From contig NZ_CP120733.1 in NCBI RefSeq assembly GCF_029542625.1, positions 3,658,001 through 3,722,000 of the forward strand: a stretch of 64,000 nucleotides of DNA. The letters run 5' to 3'. The number at the start of each line of letters is the position of its first letter. The first letter of the stretch is position 1. Positions 33,102 through 42,066 of this stretch are shown here, piece after piece. Under the pieces are notes generated by a model. It had not been told where the DNA came from. It saw only the letters and a list, made by a program, of their open reading frames with translations, and searched no databases. The translations under genes were made by a program, and so were the position numbers. The DNA comes from Tepidibacter hydrothermalis (GTDB lineage Bacteria > Bacillota > Clostridia > Peptostreptococcales > Peptostreptococcaceae).

Positions 33102-33140
33102 ATAGAGCCCTCCTTTCTCTCAGGTCAATAATTTTAGTTT

Positions 33141-33169
33141 ATTCTATCATAAATAAAACACCAATACAA
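33141..33169 (-). promoter_or_regulatory. ftsH promoter
   Basis: TTGTAT (33164-33169) and TAGAAT (33141-33146) on the minus strand are separated by 17 bp, about 40 bp before the ftsH TTG start. Confidence 0.65.
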
Positions 33170-33209
33170 TACAACTAGGTTATATACTCTACTTGTAATA
33201 ATATTGAGG

Positions 33210-34604
33210 TTATAAAGCTTTGAAGCTTATCCTTAAAATATTATTAGTATTTGAATCTATTTTATAATCTTCGCTCATTCTATGTCCTATAACCCAGATG
33301 ATTCCTTTTTCATCCGATAAAATCGGAATCAAATCTCTCTCTTCTTTAGGTATTTTTAAATCTATGAATAAGTCTTTTATTTTTTTACTTCCCCCCAATC
33401 CTAATAATTTGATTTTGTCACCATTCCTTCTATTTCTTATGTTTAAGCTTCCTTTAATTTTATCAGCGTCAAAGAATTTTATATATTTGTCATTACTAGA
33501 TTTATCATATTCATCAATATTTAATATTTTACTCTCAACTATAGTATTTGATTCCTTTATTTTTATATATCCACTTTTAGGAATAATATAATTATAACTT
33601 ATTTTTTCTTCTATGATTTCTTCATCTGTGAATAATATTTTGCCATTTTTTTTATACACTAATATTCCCTTAGGTAAATCTATTCTTATGTTATTTTTAT
33701 CTGAATTAATAAGATCATTTACATCCTGTATATTTTTTTGTTCTATTCCTTCTATATTCCCTAAAACAAAATTAATACACTTTCTAATAATTCTATTTTT
33801 TAAAGCTTTATGGGTATTCGTAAATTGATCTATATCAATAGATATAGTATTATCAGATATTTTAGAACATATCTCATCAAATGATTTGTTTAATTGTTCC
33901 ATTATGAAGTCACTGTCATCTTTTAGTAGATTTGTCATTCTAGCTATAGATTCCTTTAAATTAGGATTGAAATTTTCAACCATGTATGGGATTAGCTTGA
34001 GTCTTATTTTGTTTCTAGTATATATTTCTTCTAAATTCGTTTGATCTATTCTAGGGTTTAAGTTGTTTTGCTCACAGTACTCTTCTATATAAGCTCTATC
34101 TACATCCAGTAGAGGTCTTATAATACCATCTTCTCTTTTGTACTGTATTCCTTTTAATCCTTGAAGTCCAGTTCCTCTCATCATTCTCATAATAACAGTT
34201 TCGGCTTGATCATTTATATTTTGAGCAATAGCTATCTTATCAGCACCTATTTTATCTTTTATTTCAAAGAACATATTATATCTTAATGTTCTAGCTCCTT
34301 CTTCTAATGAAACCCCTTTTTCCTTACAATAAGCAGGAACATCTATTGCTCTTATAAAGCATGGAACTCTCATGATATCACATATCTTAGCTACATACAT
34401 AGCATCCTTTTGTGCTTCAATTCCTCTTATTTTGTGATTTAAATGAGCTGCATATATCTTTATATTAAATTCATCTTTTAGATAATTTAATATATGAAGC
34501 ATACATATAGAGTCAGGTCCTCCTGAAACCCCTAATATTATTTTATCCCCACCATTGACTAAATTATTCTTCTTAATTGTTTCTCTAACTTTATTTATAA
34601 TCAT
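33210..34604 (-). CDS. tilS: tRNA(Ile)-lysidine synthetase
   Basis: Converts C34 of the CAU-anticodon isoleucine tRNA to lysidine so that it reads AUA, a codon used heavily in this AT-rich genome. The 464-residue protein has the PP-loop GVSGGPDSICML at residues 25-36, the conserved HLNHKIRG and RYNMF regions, and the C-terminal domain with NRRNGDKIKLLGLGGSKKIKDL. Its ATG shares one base with the stop codon of the preceding gene (TAATG), with AGAGGGA as ribosome site, so the two are translationally coupled. Confidence 0.96.
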   Translation of the reverse strand: MIINKVRETIKKNNLVNGGDKIILGVSGGPDSICMLHILNYLKDEFNIKIYAAHLNHKIRGIEAQKDAMYVAKICDIMRVPCFIRAIDVPAYCKEKGVSLEEGARTLRYNMFFEIKDKIGADKIAIAQNINDQAETVIMRMMRGTGLQGLKGIQYKREDGIIRPLLDVDRAYIEEYCEQNNLNPRIDQTNLEEIYTRNKIRLKLIPYMVENFNPNLKESIARMTNLLKDDSDFIMEQLNKSFDEICSKISDNTISIDIDQFTNTHKALKNRIIRKCINFVLGNIEGIEQKNIQDVNDLINSDKNNIRIDLPKGILVYKKNGKILFTDEEIIEEKISYNYIIPKSGYIKIKESNTIVESKILNIDEYDKSSNDKYIKFFDADKIKGSLNIRNRRNGDKIKLLGLGGSKKIKDLFIDLKIPKEERDLIPILSDEKGIIWVIGHRMSEDYKIDSNTNNILRISFKAL

Positions 34605-35323
34605 TATATATCCCTCTTATTTATGCATTTTATATAGTATCTATTAATATCCTTATACAAATCTACATTATTCATACATCTAATATAGAAATTGCTATTA
34701 AAACTATTATTCCTTCTATAATACTCTTTAGTTTCAAAATAACCCATATTGTAATCATTAAATATCATTTCATAATCATCTTTATAGATGTCTGTCAAAT
34801 ATTTAAAATAAATTCCATTTGTATATACTTCTTTATATTCATATGATTTTCCTTGTATATTTTTATTTATTAATTTTTTATATTCATCTGGGAGTATAGA
34901 ATATATGTATTCATACGATATTAAATCTAAATAATCTTCCGTTTTCATAGCAGATATATAATAGTCATATCTAAATTCCGACTCCTCCATCAAGTCCATT
35001 AGAGCCTTTATCTCGTTCGCTCTAAGGTGAGCATGCTTTTTTATTTTATAATACATTAATCTTTGATCATGTTTTAAATTTTGTACTATTATTTTGTCTG
35101 AGTTAGACACAACAGAAATATATGGAAATTCTTCAATTTCTTCTTTTAATTCTTTTGATTCTTTATCCATACTTTTTATTATTCCCAAACTATTTAATGT
35201 ATACATTAATTTTTCAGCACCTTCAAATTGTAATAATAAAATAAAAGATGATGTAATCAATAGTCCAACCATTACTATAGTCAAAACAATAGAAATACCC
35301 ATTTTATTTTCATTAGATTTCAA
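34604..35323 (-). CDS. Membrane-anchored protein of unknown function, coupled to tilS
   Basis: I do not recognise this 239-residue protein. One transmembrane helix (about residues 9-31, ISIVLTIVMVGLLITSSFILLL) follows a short charged N-terminus. The rest is a polar, Tyr/Asn/Lys-rich domain with no known motif, probably outside the membrane. The TTG start at 35323 is chosen because AGAGGTGATTCA precedes it; an ATG 15 codons upstream has no ribosome site. The stop overlaps the tilS start by one base. It sits where divIC-like or small envelope genes often precede tilS, but no similarity to DivIC is evident. Confidence 0.7.
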   Translation of the reverse strand: MKSNENKMGISIVLTIVMVGLLITSSFILLLQFEGAEKLMYTLNSLGIIKSMDKESKELKEEIEEFPYISVVSNSDKIIVQNLKHDQRLMYYKIKKHAHLRANEIKALMDLMEESEFRYDYYISAMKTEDYLDLISYEYIYSILPDEYKKLINKNIQGKSYEYKEVYTNGIYFKYLTDIYKDDYEMIFNDYNMGYFETKEYYRRNNSFNSNFYIRCMNNVDLYKDINRYYIKCINKRDI

Positions 35324-35387
35324 ATGAATCACCTCTACAACGATAAATTTTTTGTCATATTTATTCATAATTATAATAACAAATAAA

Positions 35388-35428
35388 AACGATAAAAGGT
35401 AGTGTAAATAGAACTACTTTTTACCGTT
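35388..35428 (-). terminator. Terminator after ddl and the DUF1934 gene
   Basis: AACGGTAAAAAGTAGT and ACTACCTTTTATCGTT pair with a couple of mismatches on the minus strand and are followed by a T-rich run, just after the DUF1934 stop codon. Confidence 0.75.
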
Positions 35429-35442
35429 TATTCTATGACTTT

Positions 35443-35865
35443 CTAATTTATTTTTATGTTTATAGAGTTTTTTCCTTCAAATAAGCCACTTATATTCAAA
35501 TCATACTCTATTGTTATTTCCATATCTTTACATAATTTTTCTTTATTAATTTCTATTTTTTTAGTTACAATTTCCATAGGAAAACTTCCATGAGGTGTCC
35601 TATACAATGTTTTAAATCTTTTTCCTAATTCAAATACTAATTCAGAATTATTTCTGCCTATTTTCTTGATAATTACACAGTCTTCTGTTATTTTTAGTCT
35701 ACTAGTAGTCCCTTTCATTCCAGATATCTCAGATTCTTCATATATTACATAAGTAGCATTATTTTTAACATACAACTTTGCTTCTGTTATTAATTCTAGA
35801 TTATCTTTATTGCCTTTAAAATCCATTTGAACAGTGTTTATTTTTACTAACACATTCTCTCCCAT
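35443..35865 (-). CDS. DUF1934 family beta-barrel protein
   Basis: A 140-residue soluble protein of the DUF1934 (YwiB-like) family, a small calycin-like beta-barrel of unknown function. Features are the repeated beta strands, YVIYEESEISGMKGTTSRLKI, and RFKTLYRTPHGSFPMEI. The start is the ATG behind GAGGTGG at 35865; an earlier ATG three codons upstream has no ribosome site. It is 14 nt after ddl and shares its terminator, which hints at a cell-envelope or arginine-tRNA-related context as in other Firmicutes, but no function is established. Confidence 0.8.
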   Translation of the reverse strand: MGENVLVKINTVQMDFKGNKDNLELITEAKLYVKNNATYVIYEESEISGMKGTTSRLKITEDCVIIKKIGRNNSELVFELGKRFKTLYRTPHGSFPMEIVTKKIEINKEKLCKDMEITIEYDLNISGLFEGKNSINIKIN

Positions 35866-35879
35866 TTCATCCACCTCAT

Positions 35880-36968
35880 TTAAATCTTCTTAGCTAATTT
35901 TTCCTCATGTCTCTTTAAAGCTAAATTTATAAGTTCATCTATTAACTTATCATATGAAATTCCTGTACTTTCCCATAGCTTAGGATACATGCTTATATTA
36001 GTAAATCCAGGCATAGTATTTATTTCATTTATATATATATTATTCGTTTGTTTTTCTACAAAGAAATCTACTCTAGAAAGTCCAGATCCATCAATTGATT
36101 TAAATGCATTTATAGCCATTTCTCTAATTTTTTCGCTTATACTTTCTTCTATTGTCGCTGGTATTATAAGTTTTGATTCTTTATTTAAATACTTAGCTTC
36201 GTAATCGTAAAACTCTTTTGCAGGTATTATCTCTCCCACAACTGAAGCTTTTATTTCTTCATTTCCTAAAACGGATACTTCTATCTCTTTTGCATTTACA
36301 CCTTCTTCTAAAACTACTCTTCTGTCATATTCTAACGCTTCTTTTATTCCTTTTATTAGCTCTTTTTTATTGTTAGCCTTAGATATTCCGACACTAGATC
36401 CTAAATTTGCAGGTTTTATAAATATAGGATACGGAATCATACTTTCTATTGATCTTAATTGTCCTTCTTCATCATTATTAAATTCACATCTTGTAGTATA
36501 AGTATATTTAACTTGAGGTATGTTTTCTTGTTCAAAAACTTTTTTACAAACTAATTTATCCATTCCTACGCTAGATGCTAATACATTGCATCCAACGTAC
36601 GCAATATTGCTTATTTCAAACAATCCTTGTATAGAACCATCTTCTCCATATGGTCCATGTAATACTGGAAATAATACATCTATTTCTTTGAATGTATTAT
36701 CACCAAATTCTAAACCTACCTTCTGATTTAAAGTTGGTATAAGATTTATTTTCACATCTTTTTTAGCTTCTTTTTCCCAACTTCCATTTTCTATTTTTTC
36801 TACATCTCCTTCATAGTACATCCAGTTTCCATCTTTAGTTATACCTATTGTATATATATTATACTTTTCCTTATTTATATATCTATATATAGAAGAAGCA
36901 GATGACAAAGAGACCTCATGTTCTCCAGATTTTCCTCCAAATATCAAAGCCACATTAATTTTTTTCAT
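35880..36968 (-). CDS. ddl: D-alanine--D-alanine ligase
   Basis: Makes the D-Ala-D-Ala dipeptide for peptidoglycan. The 362-residue ATP-grasp enzyme shows FGGKSGEHEVSLSSASS at the N-terminus, HGPYGEDGSIQGLFE, FIKPANLGSSVGI and the C-terminal YINEINTMPGFTNISMYP (metal and substrate loops). It is longer than E. coli DdlB, matching the DdlA-like group that also includes VanG-type D-Ala-D-Ser ligases; no other resistance genes are present, so housekeeping Ddl is the better call. The ATG follows GAAGGTGC. Confidence 0.93.
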   Translation of the reverse strand: MKKINVALIFGGKSGEHEVSLSSASSIYRYINKEKYNIYTIGITKDGNWMYYEGDVEKIENGSWEKEAKKDVKINLIPTLNQKVGLEFGDNTFKEIDVLFPVLHGPYGEDGSIQGLFEISNIAYVGCNVLASSVGMDKLVCKKVFEQENIPQVKYTYTTRCEFNNDEEGQLRSIESMIPYPIFIKPANLGSSVGISKANNKKELIKGIKEALEYDRRVVLEEGVNAKEIEVSVLGNEEIKASVVGEIIPAKEFYDYEAKYLNKESKLIIPATIEESISEKIREMAINAFKSIDGSGLSRVDFFVEKQTNNIYINEINTMPGFTNISMYPKLWESTGISYDKLIDELINLALKRHEEKLAKKI

Positions 36969-37051
36969 AAAAGCACCTTCTTTCCCAATATATGTTATTT
37001 ATAATTATATGCTATATACTACCTTTTTGATTATATTTTATTTTGGGAAAA

Positions 37052-37080
37052 AAATAAAGAAGCAATAAGCTTCTTTATTT
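37052..37080 (-). terminator. Terminator after ypeB
   Basis: AATAAAGAAGC and GCTTCTTTATT pair over a short loop, with a T7 run on the minus strand. The stem begins at the ypeB stop codon. Confidence 0.85.
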
Positions 37081-38405
37081 TATAAGGTTAATGTACCATC
37101 TGGATTTTTTATTAACTCAAGTATTTTTTGTTGTTTACCTGTTATAGCATCTACATATATTAAAAAATCTCTTCCTTTATATTCAACCTTAAACTCATAA
37201 CATATTTTTTCTTTTTTTCCTTCACTAGGTATAATAGTTAATTTATGCTTTAATACCTTGGCTCCTTCTATTATATTTTGACTAGCTTTTTCAGGTGTAA
37301 CCTCTGGTTTTTTTATTTTTCTATCAAAGTGACTAATTATATATCCTTGTGTTTCAAGCCCTACTACCTCACCATTATCAAGAGCTACCTTTACTTTGAT
37401 TAAATCTGGATATATAGTAACTCCATCTTTTTTAGAGCAAAAATTAAACGTTGTAGCTCCATTATTAGTAAGAGAATACGTAGGAACCATATTTTTATAT
37501 TCACTGTCTTTTAAAAACTTTTTAGCCAACTCAAGTGCCTTTTTCTTATCTACAGTAGGCTGTCCAATCTTTCTTGTGTCTATCATCCATACTATTTTAC
37601 CAGCAGTCTCACTTATAGAAACACTTACATTTTCACTGTTAAACATATATCCTGGAATAGAATTATTTTTTATTCTTCCATTGTAATTAAGTTCTTTTAT
37701 TTTTTTGTATTTCAGAAAATTTGAAGCTATTTCTCTGGCTTTATCTTTGTTTATTTTCTCTCCTTTAAGTCTAGGTTTTATATTTCCTATATGCTCTGAA
37801 AATGGGCCATCATATATAAGTTCTGGTGTTTCACCCATTCTCTCCTCTATCCTTATCATACTAGTTGCCATTATATTTGCATTTGACTTTTTCATCTTTT
37901 TATTAGCTTTTGCTGCAACATCTGTAAACTGAATTTTATCCTTAGCTATATCAGATTGTACTTTTCCTAGTTCTTCTGATAAATATTGAGCACTTTTTTG
38001 AAGTTCTGATATTTTTTTTCTTTCTTTTTCATTTAGATGTTTATCATCTAAAGCTTCTTTCGCCAATGTTATAGTATAATCACCTAGCTGAGTTAGAAAT
38101 TTTTCAGTTTTTCCAATAGATTTATGATTAAGAGGAAGCTGAGCCATTTTATCTTGAGCTGAATAAGACTGACTCATTATATCTGTAAGAAGTATTATGT
38201 TTTGTTTTGTAGAATTACTTACATTTACCTTAGATAAATCTGATTGTATAGTCTCTACATTACTTATAACATCGTAAAACATTCTTTGATATTGAGCATT
38301 TAAACTTCTCTTGTATGCTGTTTTTTGAGAATATCCTGTCATTCCCCATATAAAGCATACAACAAGTAAACCCAATAAGATACTCGTTTTTTTATTCCAC
38401 TTCAA
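37080..38405 (-). CDS. ypeB: Germination protein YpeB
   Basis: Partner that stabilises the spore cortex hydrolase SleB in dormant spores. The 441-residue protein has an N-terminal membrane anchor (residues about 7-25, ILLGLLVVCFIWGMTGY), a helical region to about residue 200, and C-terminal PepSY-like repeats (KAREIASNFLKYK; KKALELAKKFLKDSEYK; PEKASQNIIEGA). The TTG at 38405 is preferred because GAAAGAAGTGATATT precedes it; the frame stays open upstream into sleB. It lies 14 nt after sleB, the classical pair. Confidence 0.92.
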   Translation of the reverse strand: MKWNKKTSILLGLLVVCFIWGMTGYSQKTAYKRSLNAQYQRMFYDVISNVETIQSDLSKVNVSNSTKQNIILLTDIMSQSYSAQDKMAQLPLNHKSIGKTEKFLTQLGDYTITLAKEALDDKHLNEKERKKISELQKSAQYLSEELGKVQSDIAKDKIQFTDVAAKANKKMKKSNANIMATSMIRIEERMGETPELIYDGPFSEHIGNIKPRLKGEKINKDKAREIASNFLKYKKIKELNYNGRIKNNSIPGYMFNSENVSVSISETAGKIVWMIDTRKIGQPTVDKKKALELAKKFLKDSEYKNMVPTYSLTNNGATTFNFCSKKDGVTIYPDLIKVKVALDNGEVVGLETQGYIISHFDRKIKKPEVTPEKASQNIIEGAKVLKHKLTIIPSEGKKEKICYEFKVEYKGRDFLIYVDAITGKQQKILELIKNPDGTLTL

Positions 38406-38419
38406 AATATCACTTCTTT

Positions 38420-39103
38420 CTAGTAAGTTTCTTTTGCAAACCAATGCTTACCTATTTTATATATAGGCTTTAGCTTCCATATCCATTTACTTGTAGCTGT
38501 TGCAGGGTTCCAATAGTATACAGCTCCACCGGTTGGATCCCATCCATTAATAGCATCATTTGCAGCCTGTATACACGATTGTGTAGGCTTCATATTTATT
38601 TGTCCATCGTCAACTGCAGTAAATGCTCCTGGTTGATATATGACTCCAGCTATTGAATGTGGAAATCTAGAATCTTTAGTTCTATTTAATATAACAGCTC
38701 CTACACTTACTTGACCTGTATATGGTTCTCCTCTAGCTTCTCCTGTTATAGCCTGGGATAATAGATATATCTCGTCATTCCTAGATGATGCTACCTTCTT
38801 AGTTTTAGTTTGTATTCCAAGGGCTTTTTTAGTTTCATTTCCAACTACGCCATCTTGTTTTAAACCATTCTTTTTTTGGAATTTCTTTACGGATTCATAC
38901 ATTTTGTATCCATATACGCCATCTATAGAACCATTGTAATAACCCCAGTCTTTTAGTTTAGTTTGAACAGTCTTAACTTCATCGCCTTTTGAGCCCCAAA
39001 ATATATTAGATTGTCCATATACTATGTAATCATCTACATAAAATGCTACACACGATAATATTAATATCGAAAACACTGAAATTGATAATAGTATTTTTTT
39101 CAA
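38420..39103 (-). CDS. sleB: Spore cortex-lytic enzyme SleB
   Basis: Degrades the muramic-lactam-containing cortex during germination. The 227-residue protein has an N-terminal signal/anchor (residues about 4-22), a peptidoglycan-binding domain (KTVQTKLKDWGYYNGSIDG to NETKKALG, about 42-96) and a hydrolase_2 lytic transglycosylase domain beginning LLSQAITGEARGEPYTGQ with the conserved glutamates. It is 15 nt after spoIIR and directly before ypeB. Expression is expected in the forespore. Confidence 0.94.
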   Translation of the reverse strand: MKKILLSISVFSILILSCVAFYVDDYIVYGQSNIFWGSKGDEVKTVQTKLKDWGYYNGSIDGVYGYKMYESVKKFQKKNGLKQDGVVGNETKKALGIQTKTKKVASSRNDEIYLLSQAITGEARGEPYTGQVSVGAVILNRTKDSRFPHSIAGVIYQPGAFTAVDDGQINMKPTQSCIQAANDAINGWDPTGGAVYYWNPATATSKWIWKLKPIYKIGKHWFAKETY

Positions 39104-39118
39104 AGCAAACCACTCCTA

Positions 39119-39766
39119 TTATTTCTTAACTAAATCTAATTTACTACTTTTGTTCTTTATTTTTTCTAATACTTCTACTATTTTAAATTTTAATTTAACA
39201 TCTTTATTATCTACTAATATCATTTTATACTCGTCTTTTGTAAGAACTTTTTTCAAATTTTTCTCAGTTTTATCGTTTGTTATTCCATGATTTATATCTA
39301 TAAAACATAATGGAGGAAACATTACACACCACCAATTTTTCCCCTTACCTTCTCCTATTACAACTTTTAATGCTTTATATTCTCCTGCAGGTAGTACTAT
39401 ATTAGAATATTTTTTTGTAGGAAAATTTGAATAATCTAAATTAGCTGTTACTGTATACTTTTTATTATTTTCTTTTATTTCATCTGAAGCTATTTTTTGT
39501 ATATTTTCAATATTTTCCGTAATAATTTCTTTAGTTTCTTTAATGCTTTTTGATTTTTCTAACTTCGGAGACAAAAATTCAATTATCTTATCTCTAACCT
39601 TTAATTTTAACTCTTGATCTTTTTGAGAATCACTATTTGCTATAACATGGAATCTTATAAGCTTTTCTTTATAATTGTCTCTATTTGCATAAACATCACC
39701 CAAGTAAGATATAGTACTCATAAAACAAAATAAAGATATAAAAAATGCAATTAAAACTTTTCTCAT
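39119..39766 (-). CDS. spoIIR: Stage II sporulation protein R
   Basis: The forespore signal that triggers processing of pro-sigma-E in the mother cell. The 215-residue protein has a signal peptide or anchor (residues 4-24) and the family segments IRFHVIANSDSQKDQELKLKVRDKI, AGEYKALKVVIGEGKGKNWWCVMFPPLCF. The Asn-Ser-Asp motif and the WWCVMFPPLC segment are diagnostic. It sits between gerC and sleB; a sigma-F-like promoter overlaps the end of gerC, so it probably has a start of its own. Confidence 0.94.
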   Translation of the reverse strand: MRKVLIAFFISLFCFMSTISYLGDVYANRDNYKEKLIRFHVIANSDSQKDQELKLKVRDKIIEFLSPKLEKSKSIKETKEIITENIENIQKIASDEIKENNKKYTVTANLDYSNFPTKKYSNIVLPAGEYKALKVVIGEGKGKNWWCVMFPPLCFIDINHGITNDKTEKNLKKVLTKDEYKMILVDNKDVKLKFKIVEVLEKIKNKSSKLDLVKK

Positions 39767-39805
39767 AATTTATCCCCCCGAATTAATTAATTTATTTTAT
39801 ATCTA

Positions 39806-39834
39806 TATTTTGTCCTTTTTTTACCTTACTATAC
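39806..39834 (-). promoter_or_regulatory. Candidate sigma-F promoter for spoIIR
   Basis: On the minus strand GTATA (39830-39834) and GGACAAAATA (39806-39815) fit the B. subtilis sigma-F -35 (GYATA) and -10 (GGnnAnAhTR) as I recall them. The spacer is 14 bp, one short of the usual 15. The -35 lies in the last codons of gerC; the -10 is 40 bp before the spoIIR ATG. Confidence 0.55.
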
Positions 39835-40969
39835 CTATTCTTCTAATTTTACTTTCTACATGTACATTTACTTTCATATTTTCAAAGTATTGATCAAAAT
39901 CTTCACTTACTTTTTTATATAGAGGTTGATTATATTTATATAGTGTGTTTTTTACATCTATAACATCTAAACTACCTTTTTGAAGTTTAGTTATTAATTT
40001 ACGTACATGTTCTTTTATATTCTCCTCACATAATTTCTCTACCTCACGTATACCTTTATCATTTGCTACAAGCCCTTTCACTCCAAATTCATGCTGGGTT
40101 ATATCGCCTTCAGTATCTATATATACATCTAATATTAAGTTATTGTCTTTTTCAGTTACCTTTATTTCACTTTTACTACTAGTTATTTCGTAAGAAACAG
40201 GTACATTTTTATATTTAACATGTATATCCATAATATTGTAGTTATCTTGATTTATCATATTTAAAAATCTACATTCTAATTCATTCAGTTCTTCTTTAAA
40301 TTCATAATCCTTTACAATAAGTCCTCCTATAAGTTCTATTCTCTTGTTGTTATAAGTTTTAGTAGTAAGAGGGAATACAGTGCTTTTATTTTCTTGTATT
40401 TCCTGCATAACCTTATTCAAAGTTCCATCTATTACTGTCCCATTACTTATTGCAGAATTTATTATATTTCCATAATACACTCCTACAAGAGGTTGTTCAT
40501 CAGGTCTAATACCTATAACGTCCGAAGCATCTTCTTTTGATACTAACATAAACATTTTTCTTGAAAAATATCTATTTCTATCTATTCCATCAAGTATCTG
40601 TTTAAACAGCTTTTTATCTTCAAGAATTTCCTTTCCTAATATTATTACCTTGTTATGAGATAGTTCTAAGTCAAATGGAGACTTTGATTGTATTTTATTA
40701 ATTACAGTATCAAATGACTCTCCTTTAGCCTCCCAATAAAAGGATGGTTCCTCAGTAGGTGTTTGTTTTGTTCCAAGAATGGCAACGTTAGGTATCTTAA
40801 ATGATACTTTTATTTTATCTAACTCTTCTTTTTTTTCCTCTTCTTTTAATTTATCTATACCAAGACCAATTACAAAACCTCTATTATTTATTTCAGTCTT
40901 ATCCCAACATCCAGTAAGTAGTGTACTTATAATCATTGTTAGAATCAAAATCGTAAATTTTTGTTTCAT
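39821..40969 (-). CDS. gerC: Spore germination receptor subunit C (Ger(x)C lipoprotein)
   Basis: The lipoprotein subunit of a nutrient germinant receptor in the spore inner membrane. The 382-residue protein has a lipobox with Cys21 (STLLTGCWDK), followed by the family start EINNRGFVIGLGIDK, and a C-terminal domain typical of GerAC/GerBC. Its ATG overlaps the end of gerB by 4 bp. The symbol stands for the family; the germinant is unknown. Confidence 0.92.
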   Translation of the reverse strand: MKQKFTILILTMIISTLLTGCWDKTEINNRGFVIGLGIDKLKEEEKKEELDKIKVSFKIPNVAILGTKQTPTEEPSFYWEAKGESFDTVINKIQSKSPFDLELSHNKVIILGKEILEDKKLFKQILDGIDRNRYFSRKMFMLVSKEDASDVIGIRPDEQPLVGVYYGNIINSAISNGTVIDGTLNKVMQEIQENKSTVFPLTTKTYNNKRIELIGGLIVKDYEFKEELNELECRFLNMINQDNYNIMDIHVKYKNVPVSYEITSSKSEIKVTEKDNNLILDVYIDTEGDITQHEFGVKGLVANDKGIREVEKLCEENIKEHVRKLITKLQKGSLDVIDVKNTLYKYNQPLYKKVSEDFDQYFENMKVNVHVESKIRRIGIVR

Positions 40970-42066
40970 GCTTTTTTCACCTTCTTACTAAATCTAGAGA
41001 ATAAAAATAGTATAAGAGGAATACCTGCAAAAACCATTAATTGGACAGCAACTGTATATTTGCTGTTCAATAAATCATATACATGAGCTAAATTGTCAGG
41101 ATACATTGCTAATATATACACAACTGGTACAATAGCATAATCAAAATAATTTATTTCTCTGCAATTAAACATATCTCCTATTACTAAAGATGCACAGAAA
41201 AGAAACACACATAATGTTATAAATATATTCAATGTCCATGTTCCCATTATCAAAGCATCTAAATTTTCTAAAAATGCCCCTGGAATATCTATAACCTTTA
41301 CAATGGTCAATGTAGGCCACATTAAATGCGTGGTCTCAACTTGCCCAAATACAGCTATGCTTATTACTGAAAAGAAAATATATACAATCCCTATAACTAT
41401 CAATGTTATCCACTGTATCTTAAAACCATCCTTAGGCTCTCTCATAAAAATACTCAGTACAAGCATTGTCTCAAATCCAGAAAATGCAAAAGTAGTCAAA
41501 AATACAGTAGGAAATACTTGAGATGCCTTCACATTTAAAATAGGCATCAAATTAGTAAAATCTGCAGTCTCAAGCGAGAAGAAAAATACAAATATTATAG
41601 GCACAACCATCAAAAACAATATTATTTGAGATATCCTAGCTATTCCTTCTATTCCTTTTTTAGAACTATAAGCACATACAAATAAAATGGATATTATTAT
41701 CACTTCTATAGGAGTCTTCTCTAACATATACATTTTTACAACTTCTCCAAATATACGGACTACCATGCTTATATTAACCAAATAGTACAATATAAATATT
41801 ATGCATACTAAGTATGCCATAGGCTTAGTCAAAATATCTGAGCTTATTTGCATAAGACTTTTATTTCTAAACCCATATATAACTTTATACATACAGTATC
41901 CAAAGAAAATACATATAACGGTTGATATTATTATGATTATAAACCCTGATCCTTGAACTTTATCTGCCAAGTTTCTTGGCAAAGATAGAATACCTACACC
42001 TAGTATTGTACTTATCAAAAGTGTTATCATCTGAGATGTACCTATTTTTTCTTTAGTTGAAATCAT
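40966..42066 (-). CDS. gerB: Spore germination receptor subunit B (GerAB/GerBB permease-like)
   Basis: An amino-acid-permease-like membrane subunit that probably binds the germinant. The 366-residue protein has about ten transmembrane segments. The family start KIGTSQMITLLISTILGVGILSLP and the motif FLTTFAFSGFETMLVLSIFM are visible. It overlaps gerA and gerC by 4 bp each, a tightly coupled receptor operon. Confidence 0.92.
   Translation of the reverse strand: MISTKEKIGTSQMITLLISTILGVGILSLPRNLADKVQGSGFIIIIISTVICIFFGYCMYKVIYGFRNKSLMQISSDILTKPMAYLVCIIFILYYLVNISMVVRIFGEVVKMYMLEKTPIEVIIISILFVCAYSSKKGIEGIARISQIILFLMVVPIIFVFFFSLETADFTNLMPILNVKASQVFPTVFLTTFAFSGFETMLVLSIFMREPKDGFKIQWITLIVIGIVYIFFSVISIAVFGQVETTHLMWPTLTIVKVIDIPGAFLENLDALIMGTWTLNIFITLCVFLFCASLVIGDMFNCREINYFDYAIVPVVYILAMYPDNLAHVYDLLNSKYTVAVQLMVFAGIPLILFLFSRFSKKVKKA

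Noticed and set aside
35880-36968. VanG-type resistance ligase
   Set aside because: No vanT, vanXY or two-component genes are nearby, so a housekeeping Ddl is the simpler explanation.
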